In this document: piece after piece, positions 42,797 through 50,669 of the stretch
Layout: every line of letters starts with the position of its first letter
Numbering within the stretch: position 1 is the stretch's first letter
DNA from: an uncultured Victivallales bacterium
GTDB taxonomy: Bacteria; Verrucomicrobiota; Lentisphaeria; Victivallales; UBA1829
Reading direction: 5' to 3'
Length of the DNA stretch: 64,000 bases
Assembly (NCBI GenBank): GCA_944391115.1
Contig: CALXSJ010000014.1
Span: 1-64,000 of the forward strand
The notes under the pieces: model-generated
The model's database searches: none
What the model saw: the letters and a program-made list of their open reading frames with translations, nothing else
What the model was told of the DNA's origin: nothing
Made by a program: the position numbers and the translations under genes

Positions 42797-43774
42797 ATGA
42801 CAGAATCCCTGCCGGAGGAACTCCGCGCGGTCGCGGGGATTTATCCGGTCAAAACAACCGCACACTACCGTTCGCTGATCCGCGAACCGGACGATCCGAT
42901 CTGGCGCCAGTGCATGCCGTCGCCGGAGGAACTTGCACCGCTTCAGGAGACGCTTCCCGACGACGGACTCGGTGAAATTCCGCAGAGTCCCTGCCCGCGC
43001 CTGATACACCGTTATGCGGACCGCGCCGTTCTCCTTTCGACCAACCAGTGTTTCGCCCTCTGCCGCTTCTGCTTCCGGAAACGGCTCTGGAAAGAACCGC
43101 CCTTCATCGTCTCCGACGAGGAACTTGAAACGGTTGCCGCCTATCTGGGGAATCATCCGGAAATCCAGGATATTCTGATTTCCGGCGGCGATCCTCTCAC
43201 CATTCCCGACGGACGTTTCTTTCCGATCGTGGACCGTCTCGCCGGAATCCCGTCGCTTTCGATCATCCGGATCTGTTCGCGCGCGCCGGTGTTCGAACCC
43301 GCCCGGATTACGGACGCATTCGCCGAACGGCTCGGGCGATGGGAAAAGATCTGGTTCATGACCCATTTCAATCATCCGCGCGAGCTTGTGCCGGCCTCGC
43401 TTGAGGCGTGCCGGAAACTGCGCGCAAACGGCATTCCCGTCCTGAATCAGACCGTTCTGCTCAAAGGGGTCAACGACGATCCCGCGCTCCTGGCGGACTT
43501 TTTCCATCAGCTTGCCGCCCGCAGGATCATTCCGCACTATCTCTTTCACATCGATCCGGTCCGGGGGGCGGCGCATTTCGCAACCGGCATGAAGAAGGGA
43601 CTGGAAATCATGGAATATTTCCGGAAGCACCTCTCTTCCGTCGCGACCCCGGTCTTCGCACTCGACCTGCCGGAAGGCGGCGGAAAAGTGCATCTGTTCC
43701 CCGACTATTCCACAGGCGAGCCGCAGGTCTTCCGCGGATTGGACGGACGGAAAATCCGGCATCCGCTGGCATAA
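42797..43774 (+). CDS. KamA/EpmB-family radical SAM aminomutase
   Basis: 325 aa. The radical SAM cluster is C-x3-C-x2-C (CFALCRFCFRKR, Cys85, Cys89, Cys92), followed by ILISGGDPLT. The PLP lysine is probably the one in EGGGKVHLFP near the C-terminus. Lysine 2,3-aminomutases are about 400 aa, while EpmB, which makes beta-lysine for elongation factor P, is about 340; the length and the HYLFHIDPVRGAAHF segment fit the EpmB-like short group. No efp or epmA gene is in the window, so the physiological role stays open. Confidence 0.85.
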   Translation: MTESLPEELRAVAGIYPVKTTAHYRSLIREPDDPIWRQCMPSPEELAPLQETLPDDGLGEIPQSPCPRLIHRYADRAVLLSTNQCFALCRFCFRKRLWKEPPFIVSDEELETVAAYLGNHPEIQDILISGGDPLTIPDGRFFPIVDRLAGIPSLSIIRICSRAPVFEPARITDAFAERLGRWEKIWFMTHFNHPRELVPASLEACRKLRANGIPVLNQTVLLKGVNDDPALLADFFHQLAARRIIPHYLFHIDPVRGAAHFATGMKKGLEIMEYFRKHLSSVATPVFALDLPEGGGKVHLFPDYSTGEPQVFRGLDGRKIRHPLA

Positions 43775-43791
43775 GTGTCAGGAGAGCATGC

Positions 43792-46077
43792 ATGAAACAT
43801 CCCGCGGATCACCCGGACAACAATGCGGCCAACAAAACCATCCGCCTGGAGGCGCCCGTGGAACAGACCCAGCGCACCATCCGTGTGACCGCGCCGTTTC
43901 CTGCGCGCATTTTCTCGAAAAAACGCGATCTTGACGAACTGCTTGTCTCGCGGAAGCTTTCCATCTACACCTCGACCGCGCTGGACACCTCGCCGGAACT
44001 GGCGGTCCGGCTGTCCGAACTGAACGACGGATATACCGTTCTTGAAACCTTCGCGGAAGGCGGACAGGCGACAGTCTCCGTGGCGCGCGACCGGAATCTG
44101 GAACGTGTCGTCGCAGTGAAATCCCTAAAGAAAGAGCTGAAGAACCGGGAGAAAATCGAGCGGTCCTTCATCACCGAGGCGAAAGTCACAGCACAGCTGG
44201 ACCATCCCGCAATCATTCCCATCTACGGACTGAACCGCGATGAGGAGGACGGCATCCATCTGGTCATGAAGCTGGTGAACGGAAAAACGCTCCGGGAATA
44301 TCTCCGGAATGTGGTTCTGAATTACCGCATGAAAGGCATCGGCGCATTCGACGAGGAGGCGGCGCTTGGCAAGCGCCTTGAGATCTTTCTCCATGTCTGC
44401 GACGCCATCGCCTACGCGCATCACAGGGATATCATCCATCGCGACCTGAAACCCGAAAACATCATGCTCGGCGAATATATGGAAGTCTACGTGATGGACT
44501 GGGGAATCGCAAAAAAGATTCACCTTCCGCCTGACGCTCCGGCACAGAAAGCCGACATCTCCGGAACGCCGCGCTATTTCTCCCCGGAAGCGCTCCGGGG
44601 AGATCCCTGCGACGAACGGTCCGACATTTTCACGCTCGGACTGATTCTGCAGGAAATTGTGACTCTCCAGTTCGCGGTCACGGGCGGAGAAAATCACGAG
44701 GTCATGCGGAATATCGTCAACGGCCGTCTTGCACCGATCCGCCACCTGTTCGGCAGAAGAATCGACTCCGGGCTCAAGGCAATCATCCGCAAGGCGCTCG
44801 CGGCCGATCCGGCCGACCGCTATGCCTCCGTCACGGAACTTTCCGAAGACATCCGCCGCCACCGGAACGGACAGTCGATCTCCGCACGGCCCGACGACAT
44901 TTTCATGAAATGCGCCCGTTTCGCCGCCCTGCATCTCCGCACCATGCTGATGATTCTTCTCGTCTTCATGCTCGGCGCCGTTTCGCTTGCGGCATATTCC
45001 GTCTACGACCGTCTCCGGATCGCCAATGAGATGAGTTTGCGGAGCACGCTCATGAACGCCGTCTACGGGAAAACCGCGGCATCCGCCGCGGGATTCGACA
45101 TGACAGCGCTCCATATGCAGGATCTTCTCTGCGCCGTTTCGCAGGCGGCAAGCCACCTGCTCCGCTATAACACCGGGCGCCAGGAAGCCGTTTCCGACGC
45201 CTTCTACCCCTACCGTCCCGGAGGCGGGAAAACCGGAGAGCTTCCGCCGGGACTGGCCTACTCGCCCTTTCACAAGCGGAGAACCACCTTCGCACACGGC
45301 GTCTACAAAATCGCGCCGGTCGCGGATCTTCCGGAAGTGCGGAAGTTTCTCGCAAGCATGTCGCCGATTCTTCCGAACATGCTTCACGCCGTTCTCGAAA
45401 GCCGTCCCGGCATCCATCTGACTCAGCGGAATCTGGAAGAACTGAAGAAGGAATGGATGGAACAGGGACTGCCCGTCAAGGCCGTGTTCGCCGCCTCGAA
45501 ACACGGCGTCACGATGCTCTTCCCGTGGCGGGACGCCTATACGGAAAACTATGATCCGCGCAACCGTCCCTGGTACCGGCGCGCCCTGCGGAATCCGGGT
45601 CCGGTCTGGGGACAACCTTATGTGGATGAAGACTCCGCCTCCGGGCTCTCGATCCCCTGTTCCATGCAGATCCGCGATATTCAGGGGAATTTCTACGGGG
45701 TTGCCGGTCTGGACCTCTCGTTCAACAAACTCACAAGCAATCTGCTGTCCTCGGGCAACACAGGCGGCTTCGTTCTGGAAAAGGCCGTCATGAATCCGGA
45801 AGGCCGGGTTATTCTTTCCGCCTCCTCGGAATATTTCAACCGGACATTCAACCCGGAAAAACATGCGGATCCGGAACTCGCCCTGCCGCTGTTCCGCGAT
45901 GAGGCAGTACGCAGCAGGATACTCGGGGAACAACAGGGATTCGGACTCTTTGTAAATCCGGAGAACGGCAGGGAGGTGCTCTATTCCTTCGCCCGGCTGA
46001 AAATCTTCAAGCTCTACTACGTGGAAGTCATAGACTTTTCCCGTCTGCTGCGGCAGTCCGCCGGAAAAGAGCAGTGA
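43792..46077 (+). CDS. transmembrane Ser/Thr protein kinase with extracytoplasmic Cache sensor
   Basis: 761 aa from the ATG at 43792 with AGGAGAG before it. An 80-residue N-terminal extension precedes a PknB-type kinase domain (about 80-355): Gly-loop AEGGQATVSVA, Lys110 in VAVKSLKK, Glu129, HRDLKPEN (Asp218), DWG in place of DFG (Asp236), and GTPRYFSPEAL. One membrane helix lies at about 383-403. The outer part (to 761) is a double-Cache-like sensor with NRPWYRRAL (591-599) and YGVAGLDLSF. The kinase would act in the cytoplasm in response to a periplasmic ligand. It follows the radical SAM gene by 17 bases. Confidence 0.9.
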   Translation: MKHPADHPDNNAANKTIRLEAPVEQTQRTIRVTAPFPARIFSKKRDLDELLVSRKLSIYTSTALDTSPELAVRLSELNDGYTVLETFAEGGQATVSVARDRNLERVVAVKSLKKELKNREKIERSFITEAKVTAQLDHPAIIPIYGLNRDEEDGIHLVMKLVNGKTLREYLRNVVLNYRMKGIGAFDEEAALGKRLEIFLHVCDAIAYAHHRDIIHRDLKPENIMLGEYMEVYVMDWGIAKKIHLPPDAPAQKADISGTPRYFSPEALRGDPCDERSDIFTLGLILQEIVTLQFAVTGGENHEVMRNIVNGRLAPIRHLFGRRIDSGLKAIIRKALAADPADRYASVTELSEDIRRHRNGQSISARPDDIFMKCARFAALHLRTMLMILLVFMLGAVSLAAYSVYDRLRIANEMSLRSTLMNAVYGKTAASAAGFDMTALHMQDLLCAVSQAASHLLRYNTGRQEAVSDAFYPYRPGGGKTGELPPGLAYSPFHKRRTTFAHGVYKIAPVADLPEVRKFLASMSPILPNMLHAVLESRPGIHLTQRNLEELKKEWMEQGLPVKAVFAASKHGVTMLFPWRDAYTENYDPRNRPWYRRALRNPGPVWGQPYVDEDSASGLSIPCSMQIRDIQGNFYGVAGLDLSFNKLTSNLLSSGNTGGFVLEKAVMNPEGRVILSASSEYFNRTFNPEKHADPELALPLFRDEAVRSRILGEQQGFGLFVNPENGREVLYSFARLKIFKLYYVEVIDFSRLLRQSAGKEQ

Positions 46078-46113
46078 TCCGCAATCCCGCGCCCCGTGCG
46101 GACGGCAGACAAG

Positions 46114-46686
46114 TCATGATTCCGGAAACAGTCCGTTGAGACGGAGCGTTTCGGAAATCCGTTCAACCGGCAGGCCGATCACATTGTTCACAGATCCTTC
46201 GATCCGGTCGATGAGCAGCGGGGCGTGTTCCTGCGCGGCATAGGCGCCGGCCTTGTCCATGACATCGACCAGGCACATGTAGCGGCGGACGGCATCAATG
46301 TCAATCCGCTTGAAAAACACGCGGCTGACATCCGCAAAGCAGATCCGGATCTCCCGTGCGCGGCAGATCATGGCAACCCCCGTCACGACATTGTGCGGAC
46401 GACCGGACATGCGCAGCAGCATCTGCTCGGCGTCTTCGCGCCCGGACGGTTTCCCGAGAATCGCATGGTCCAGCTCGATCACCGTATCCGCCCCGATGAC
46501 GAGATCCCCGGGAAAGCGTTCCGACGCAGCCGCCGCTTTCCGTTCCGCATTGGAGAGGGCAACCGCGCGGAAGTCCACGCCGTGATTCAGCTCCTCCGCA
46601 TCCGGCACGAACACACGGAACGGAATATGATATTTTTCCAGCAAATCCCGCCTGCGCGGGGATGCCGATGCAAGAATGATTTCCAT
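46114..46686 (-). CDS. maf: Maf-family nucleotide pyrophosphatase
   Basis: 190 aa. LASASPRRRDLLEK is the N-terminal Maf signature, VIGADTVIELDHAILGKP the catalytic metal-site region, and MLLRMSGRPHNVVTGVAMI the substrate-recognition part. Maf proteins hydrolyse non-canonical nucleoside triphosphates (dTTP/UTP or m7GTP types). Convergent with the kinase gene; no operon partner. Confidence 0.94.
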   Translation of the reverse strand: MEIILASASPRRRDLLEKYHIPFRVFVPDAEELNHGVDFRAVALSNAERKAAAASERFPGDLVIGADTVIELDHAILGKPSGREDAEQMLLRMSGRPHNVVTGVAMICRAREIRICFADVSRVFFKRIDIDAVRRYMCLVDVMDKAGAYAAQEHAPLLIDRIEGSVNNVIGLPVERISETLRLNGLFPES

Positions 46687-46939
46687 CGCTTTTCTCCCGG
46701 AAACTGAATTTTCCGCGTGTACAGCGGCTCAACGGAAGATCCTTTCAGAACGTGAGGATTCCGCGCCGTCACACTCCGTGGCAGGGATCAAGGCCCTGCA
46801 CCAGGGAAACCGCCTCCGCCGTTTTTCTATTTCCAGATGGTTACCAATATCACGTCTTTTCCCGAAATCAAATCCTCCATTGTTTGAAAAAGAAATAGTT
46901 CGCAGTTAAATTACAGATTCATCAAACGGAGGGGAAACC

Positions 46940-47533
46940 ATGGAATCTGAAGAACCATCCATCAGCTACGGGAAAAAGCTGTGGCTGCTGTTTTACACAT
47001 TCGCAAAAATCGCCGCACTTGTCGTCGGCGGCGGATATGCGATTCTGCCGGTCGTGGAGGAAACCTTCAGCCGGAAAAACAAACTGATCTCCAGCGAAGA
47101 GCTCCTCGACATGATGGCGCTGGTCCAGACCATCCCCGGCATCATCGCGGCAAATTCGGCCATCTACGTCGGAATGAAAATCGCCGGAATCGGCGGCGTT
47201 CTCGCGGCGGTGTTCGGCGTCTGCCTTCCTTCCGTCACGGTCATTATCATCATCGCGGCGTTCTTCCCGCATCTGAAACCGGAAAACCCTTATCTTCTCG
47301 GCGCGTTCGTCGGTGTGCGCGCCTGCATTACCGGACTCATCATCGTGACCGCGGTGCGCCTTGCGAAAAAAACGATCCAGGGCTGGTTTGAAATCATCTG
47401 CGTGACGGCATTCCTGATTCTGGCGCTGTTCAAGCTGAATCCCGTCTATATCATAGTGCTCTCCATGCCGCTCGGCATTCTCTATACGCTCTACTGCACC
47501 TGGAGGATCAAACGCAGCGGGGTGTCCGGATGA
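46940..47533 (+). CDS. chrA: chromate transporter, N-terminal half-protein
   Basis: 197 aa of the short ChrA type, with about six hydrophobic segments. VVGGGYAILPVVEETF and the TIPGIIAANSAIYVGMKIAG segment match the conserved GGG and (T/P)PG motifs of CHR proteins. The stop overlaps the next gene's start in ATGA; the pair makes up the two halves of one transporter. The real substrate in this organism may be another oxyanion. Confidence 0.92.
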   Translation: MESEEPSISYGKKLWLLFYTFAKIAALVVGGGYAILPVVEETFSRKNKLISSEELLDMMALVQTIPGIIAANSAIYVGMKIAGIGGVLAAVFGVCLPSVTVIIIIAAFFPHLKPENPYLLGAFVGVRACITGLIIVTAVRLAKKTIQGWFEIICVTAFLILALFKLNPVYIIVLSMPLGILYTLYCTWRIKRSGVSG

Positions 47534-48129
47534 GCCTTTTCACACTGTTCTGGACCTTCTTCAAATTCGGGCTGGTCAGCTTCGGCGGCGGCTATGTTCT
47601 CGTTCCGCTGCTGATCGCGGAATTTGTCGACCGGCGCGGAATCATTTCGACGGACGCGTTCGGAAATCTGGTGTCGATCGCCCAGGTGACGCCGGGTCCG
47701 ATCGGCATCAACTCCGCAACCTATGTCGGCTTCACACAGGGCGGATTCTGCGGTGCGGTCATCGCCAGCACCGGCCTGGTCATGCCCTCCATCCTCATCG
47801 GATCGCTGGCCGTCTATTACATCAACAAGTGGAAGGAAAAACTGCTGGTCAAGGGAATTCTGAAAGGGGTTCGCTCCGCGGCGCTCGCCATGCTGTTCTA
47901 CGCGGTTGTGATTTTCCTCGGGATGTCCGTTTTCACGCAGTCCATCCCGTTCCGGAGCCTCTGGAATCTGATCACTTTCCATGCGCCTGATTTCCCCGCC
48001 GGATTCGCATTTTCCCTTCCGGCGTTTCTGATCTGCGGCGTCACCGTGGTTCTGATTGCAAAAACCAGACTTTCCATGACGCTTCTGATCGTATTGTCCG
48101 CCATTGCAGGCGCACTGATCTGCCGCTGA
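47530..48129 (+). CDS. chrA: chromate transporter, C-terminal half-protein
   Basis: 199 aa, same fold as its partner with the clearer CHR motifs VSFGGGYVLVPLL and QVTPGPIGINSATYVGF. Six hydrophobic segments. Short CHR proteins work as pairs inserted with opposite topology. Translationally coupled with the gene at 46940. A 236-base gap with operator-like repeats follows. Confidence 0.92.
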   Translation: MSLFTLFWTFFKFGLVSFGGGYVLVPLLIAEFVDRRGIISTDAFGNLVSIAQVTPGPIGINSATYVGFTQGGFCGAVIASTGLVMPSILIGSLAVYYINKWKEKLLVKGILKGVRSAALAMLFYAVVIFLGMSVFTQSIPFRSLWNLITFHAPDFPAGFAFSLPAFLICGVTVVLIAKTRLSMTLLIVLSAIAGALICR

Positions 48130-48226
48130 GTTTCCTCCGCCCTCGATGGGCGACCTGAAAGTCCCGCACGGGAACAGGCCATGCCGCCGGAAGTTCTGAG
48201 ACAGGAAGGGAGGTCCTCCTTTCCGG

Positions 48227-48282
48227 AGTCCATTTATTTTTGACTCATGAAGTCCATTTTCTCGTGTTCAGATGTCCATTAT
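48227..48282. promoter_or_regulatory. repeated operator-like half-sites upstream of the GntR-LacI gene
   Basis: AGTCCATTT occurs at 48227-48235 and 48251-48259, and a variant TGTCCATTA at 48273-48281, spaced 24 and 22 bases (about two DNA turns, same face). An inverted copy lies at 48349-48357, between the -10 box and the start codon. Confidence 0.6.
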
Positions 48283-48308
48283 ATGCCCTGAAGTTCCGCA
48301 TCATATCT

Positions 48309-48336
48309 CTTGACAAAAAGGATCTTTTCATTATAA
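48309..48336 (+). promoter_or_regulatory. consensus sigma70 promoter
   Basis: TTGACA (48309-48314), 16-base spacer, TATAAT (48331-48336); both boxes are exact. It gives a leader of only about 23 bases before the regulator's ATG. Confidence 0.85.
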
Positions 48337-48348
48337 TTTAAGACAACA

Positions 48349-48361
48349 GAAATGGACTTTT
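48349..48361. promoter_or_regulatory. inverted operator-like copy overlapping the transcription start
   Basis: AAATGGACTTTTC is the exact complement of the word at 23540-23552. Its position just after the -10 box would let a bound repressor block transcription. Confidence 0.5.
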
Positions 48362-48365
48362 CAAA

Positions 48366-49523
48366 ATGCAGAACGGCAGATATACAGGAAACGACATTGT
48401 CCGGGATATTGAGAAACAGATCCTGAACAATCATCTGGCACGCGGCGTCCGGCTCAACACCAGCCGGGAACTGGCAGCCCGCTATTCCGTATCCCTGAAA
48501 ACCGTGGAGCGCGCCATGGCCCGGCTCCGGCACCGCGGATTGATTTCCAGAGTGCGCGGCAGAGGCTCCTTCGTGCTCTCCAGCCAGCCGCCGCTCAATA
48601 AACTGCGGGTTTGTCTCTTCTGCTTCTCCCGCCCGAACTTCCTCAACGATTCACCGGCGGCCACATTTGCGGCGTTCGACTATCTGCAGCAGCAGATCCA
48701 GCGTCAGCTGCTCGAAGCCGGTTACAATCTGGATTATCTCACGGAAGCGCCCAATCTTGACAAGCCGCATTCCCGTCTCCTGCGGACCTGCCTTGACAAA
48801 TACGACATTGTCATCACTCCGGCGGGAGTTCTGGAATATGCCGAGGAATATCTGCGGGAGTGCAAATCGCAGGTGATTCTCATTATGGACGACGTCGTCC
48901 GGCACGGCCCCTGGCATCAGATTGTTTACGACTACCGGCAGGGATTCTCCAGCGCGCTTGCGCTGTTCCGGAAACTGGGGTGTTCCCGGATCCTGTCCGT
49001 GGGATTTGCCGACGAGGAAACCTCCGCGCACCGGATGGGAGTCTTCCGCGAAGAGGCGGCGCGGATGGGCTTCCCCGAGAAGAACATCGTGGACTATTTC
49101 GGGGAATGCAATCCCGTTTCGCGTTTTCTGACCGGACAGGTCTTTGCGGAATATTATCTGGACCGGAAACTGTTCGATCATGCCGTATTCAGCACCAGCG
49201 ATTTCCTGACGCTCGGCATGTATACCGTATTCGAGAAGCGCGGTGTCCTGCCGGGACGTGATTTGCAGCTGATCAGCTATGACAATTTTGAAGGGCGGCT
49301 GAACCGGCCGGACTTTCGATTCGGAATCACAGGAATCACCCATCCGCAGGATGAGATGGCACGCGCGCTGTCGGCGCTGCTGGAGAGTCTGGAAAAAATT
49401 CCTTCCGGCAATGATTTCTACAAAACCTACTTTGTTCCTGCAAAGGAGCTGGTCATACGCGATTCCACGGCAAAGGGTGTCACCATCAAGAGCAATGGCA
49501 GGAAAAACAGAATGCAGGATTGA
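48366..49523 (+). CDS. GntR-type regulator with LacI-like ligand domain
   Basis: 385 aa. The N-terminal 70 residues are a GntR winged helix (LARGVRLNTSRELAARYSVS, then VERAMARLRHRGLISRVRGRG). The remaining 300 residues look like a periplasmic-binding-protein/LacI sensor fold (RVCLFCFSRPNF, YDIVITPAGVLEY, SRILSVGFADEETSAHRMG, DHAVFSTSDFLTLGMY, GRDLQLISYDNF). This architecture is that of AraR-like sugar-responsive repressors. It is preceded by perfect promoter boxes and by four copies of AGTCCATTT-like sites, so autoregulation is likely. No clear ribosome site before the ATG. Confidence 0.9.
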   Translation: MQNGRYTGNDIVRDIEKQILNNHLARGVRLNTSRELAARYSVSLKTVERAMARLRHRGLISRVRGRGSFVLSSQPPLNKLRVCLFCFSRPNFLNDSPAATFAAFDYLQQQIQRQLLEAGYNLDYLTEAPNLDKPHSRLLRTCLDKYDIVITPAGVLEYAEEYLRECKSQVILIMDDVVRHGPWHQIVYDYRQGFSSALALFRKLGCSRILSVGFADEETSAHRMGVFREEAARMGFPEKNIVDYFGECNPVSRFLTGQVFAEYYLDRKLFDHAVFSTSDFLTLGMYTVFEKRGVLPGRDLQLISYDNFEGRLNRPDFRFGITGITHPQDEMARALSALLESLEKIPSGNDFYKTYFVPAKELVIRDSTAKGVTIKSNGRKNRMQD

Positions 49524-49673
49524 AAATTTCTTTATGGAAAGACTTGGTCCTTCATCCCGGAAACGGGGAACGGGGCATTCCCGGCAGGGAGATCGGCGTT
49601 CGGAAAATATTTCAGCAGACGAAAGTCAGAAAAACAGACAGCAGAATCTGATTTAATCAAAAGAGGTGCATCA

Positions 49674-50504
49674 ATGAGACAGAAACGGTTTCCCATTCGG
49701 AGCAGGTGGGCGGATCCCCGTTGCAGACACAGAGAAAAAAGAGTCGGATATTTTACACTGATAGAACTTCTAGTTGTAATCGCGATCATTGCCATTCTGG
49801 CCGGAATGCTTCTTCCCGCGCTGAAGACGGCAAGAGAAAAAGCGAGAGCCATCAGCTGTGTCAACAAACTGAAGCAGATCGGAGTCTGGGCCGCATCCTA
49901 TGCCGCGGATTCCGACGAAATATGGAACAGCCCGTATGACTACAATCTCGGACTCAGATGGGGCAAAGTTCTGCTGGAATACAACAATATGCTGACCGTC
50001 CAGAATGCGAAAAATCATCTGAACTGCACGGATTATGTCCCGGAAAGCAAAGATTTGAACTGGGTTCTCTACCATACCTACGGATCCATTGTCGGCATGG
50101 GCAATTTCGGAAATGCAAGCGTCATGACCTATGAACGTTCCGGGCCGTACTGGCATATCAAGCGCTTTCTGCATCCCTCGCGGCAGTTTCTGGTCGGCGA
50201 CTCCAGAAAAGCCACGGGAAGCGAAGCGTCACCGACCGGAGAAATTTTCTGCATGATGGCGAAAAACGAGGTCAACGACCGCGGGCTGGCGGCGCTGATT
50301 CACCAGAACCGCGCCAATATGCTCTGCATGGACGGTCACGTCATTGCCGCCGGTGTCGGGGAAATCAGAAGCAAGACGGTTTATTACATGCAGAACCGTC
50401 TGCCGCAATACCGTGTCATGTATCTTGCCGGCTTCCAGCAGCTGCAGACGCTGGGATGGAATATGCTTGATCTCGGTTCGAACGTGCAGGAGGTAACCTG
50501 GTAG
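49674..50504 (+). CDS. DUF1559-like pseudopilin (type II secretion-like)
   Basis: 276 aa. A basic leader is followed by [20 protein letters not shown], the prepilin peptidase site and hydrophobic N-helix, with cleavage expected before Phe of FTLIE. The C-terminal part has the H-x9-DG motif (His-Gln-Asn-Arg ... Cys-Met-Asp-Gly) characteristic of the abundant pseudopilins of Planctomycetes and Lentisphaerota. GAGGTG precedes the start. It lies between a regulator and a secreted GH16 enzyme and may be part of the machinery or scaffold used for external glycan degradation; this is inference. Confidence 0.9.
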   Translation: MRQKRFPIRSRWADPRCRHREKRVGYFTLIELLVVIAIIAILAGMLLPALKTAREKARAISCVNKLKQIGVWAASYAADSDEIWNSPYDYNLGLRWGKVLLEYNNMLTVQNAKNHLNCTDYVPESKDLNWVLYHTYGSIVGMGNFGNASVMTYERSGPYWHIKRFLHPSRQFLVGDSRKATGSEASPTGEIFCMMAKNEVNDRGLAALIHQNRANMLCMDGHVIAAGVGEIRSKTVYYMQNRLPQYRVMYLAGFQQLQTLGWNMLDLGSNVQEVTW

Positions 50505-50669
50505 CAGACCGGACTGCGGACTGGAAAACCTAGAACATTCCCTCGGCCTTCTCCGCCGGAAATTCTTTTCCTCCCGAAACCGCAGGATGTTTCGGAAACA
50601 AGGAAGGTCTTTCCCTGTCACGAAAAATCAAACGTGAAACACGGATTTTTTAATCATCAGGAGTCATCT

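Noticed and set aside
41054-43762. Minus-strand frame of 902 codons
   Set aside because: Antisense to pgi and the radical SAM gene, both well supported.
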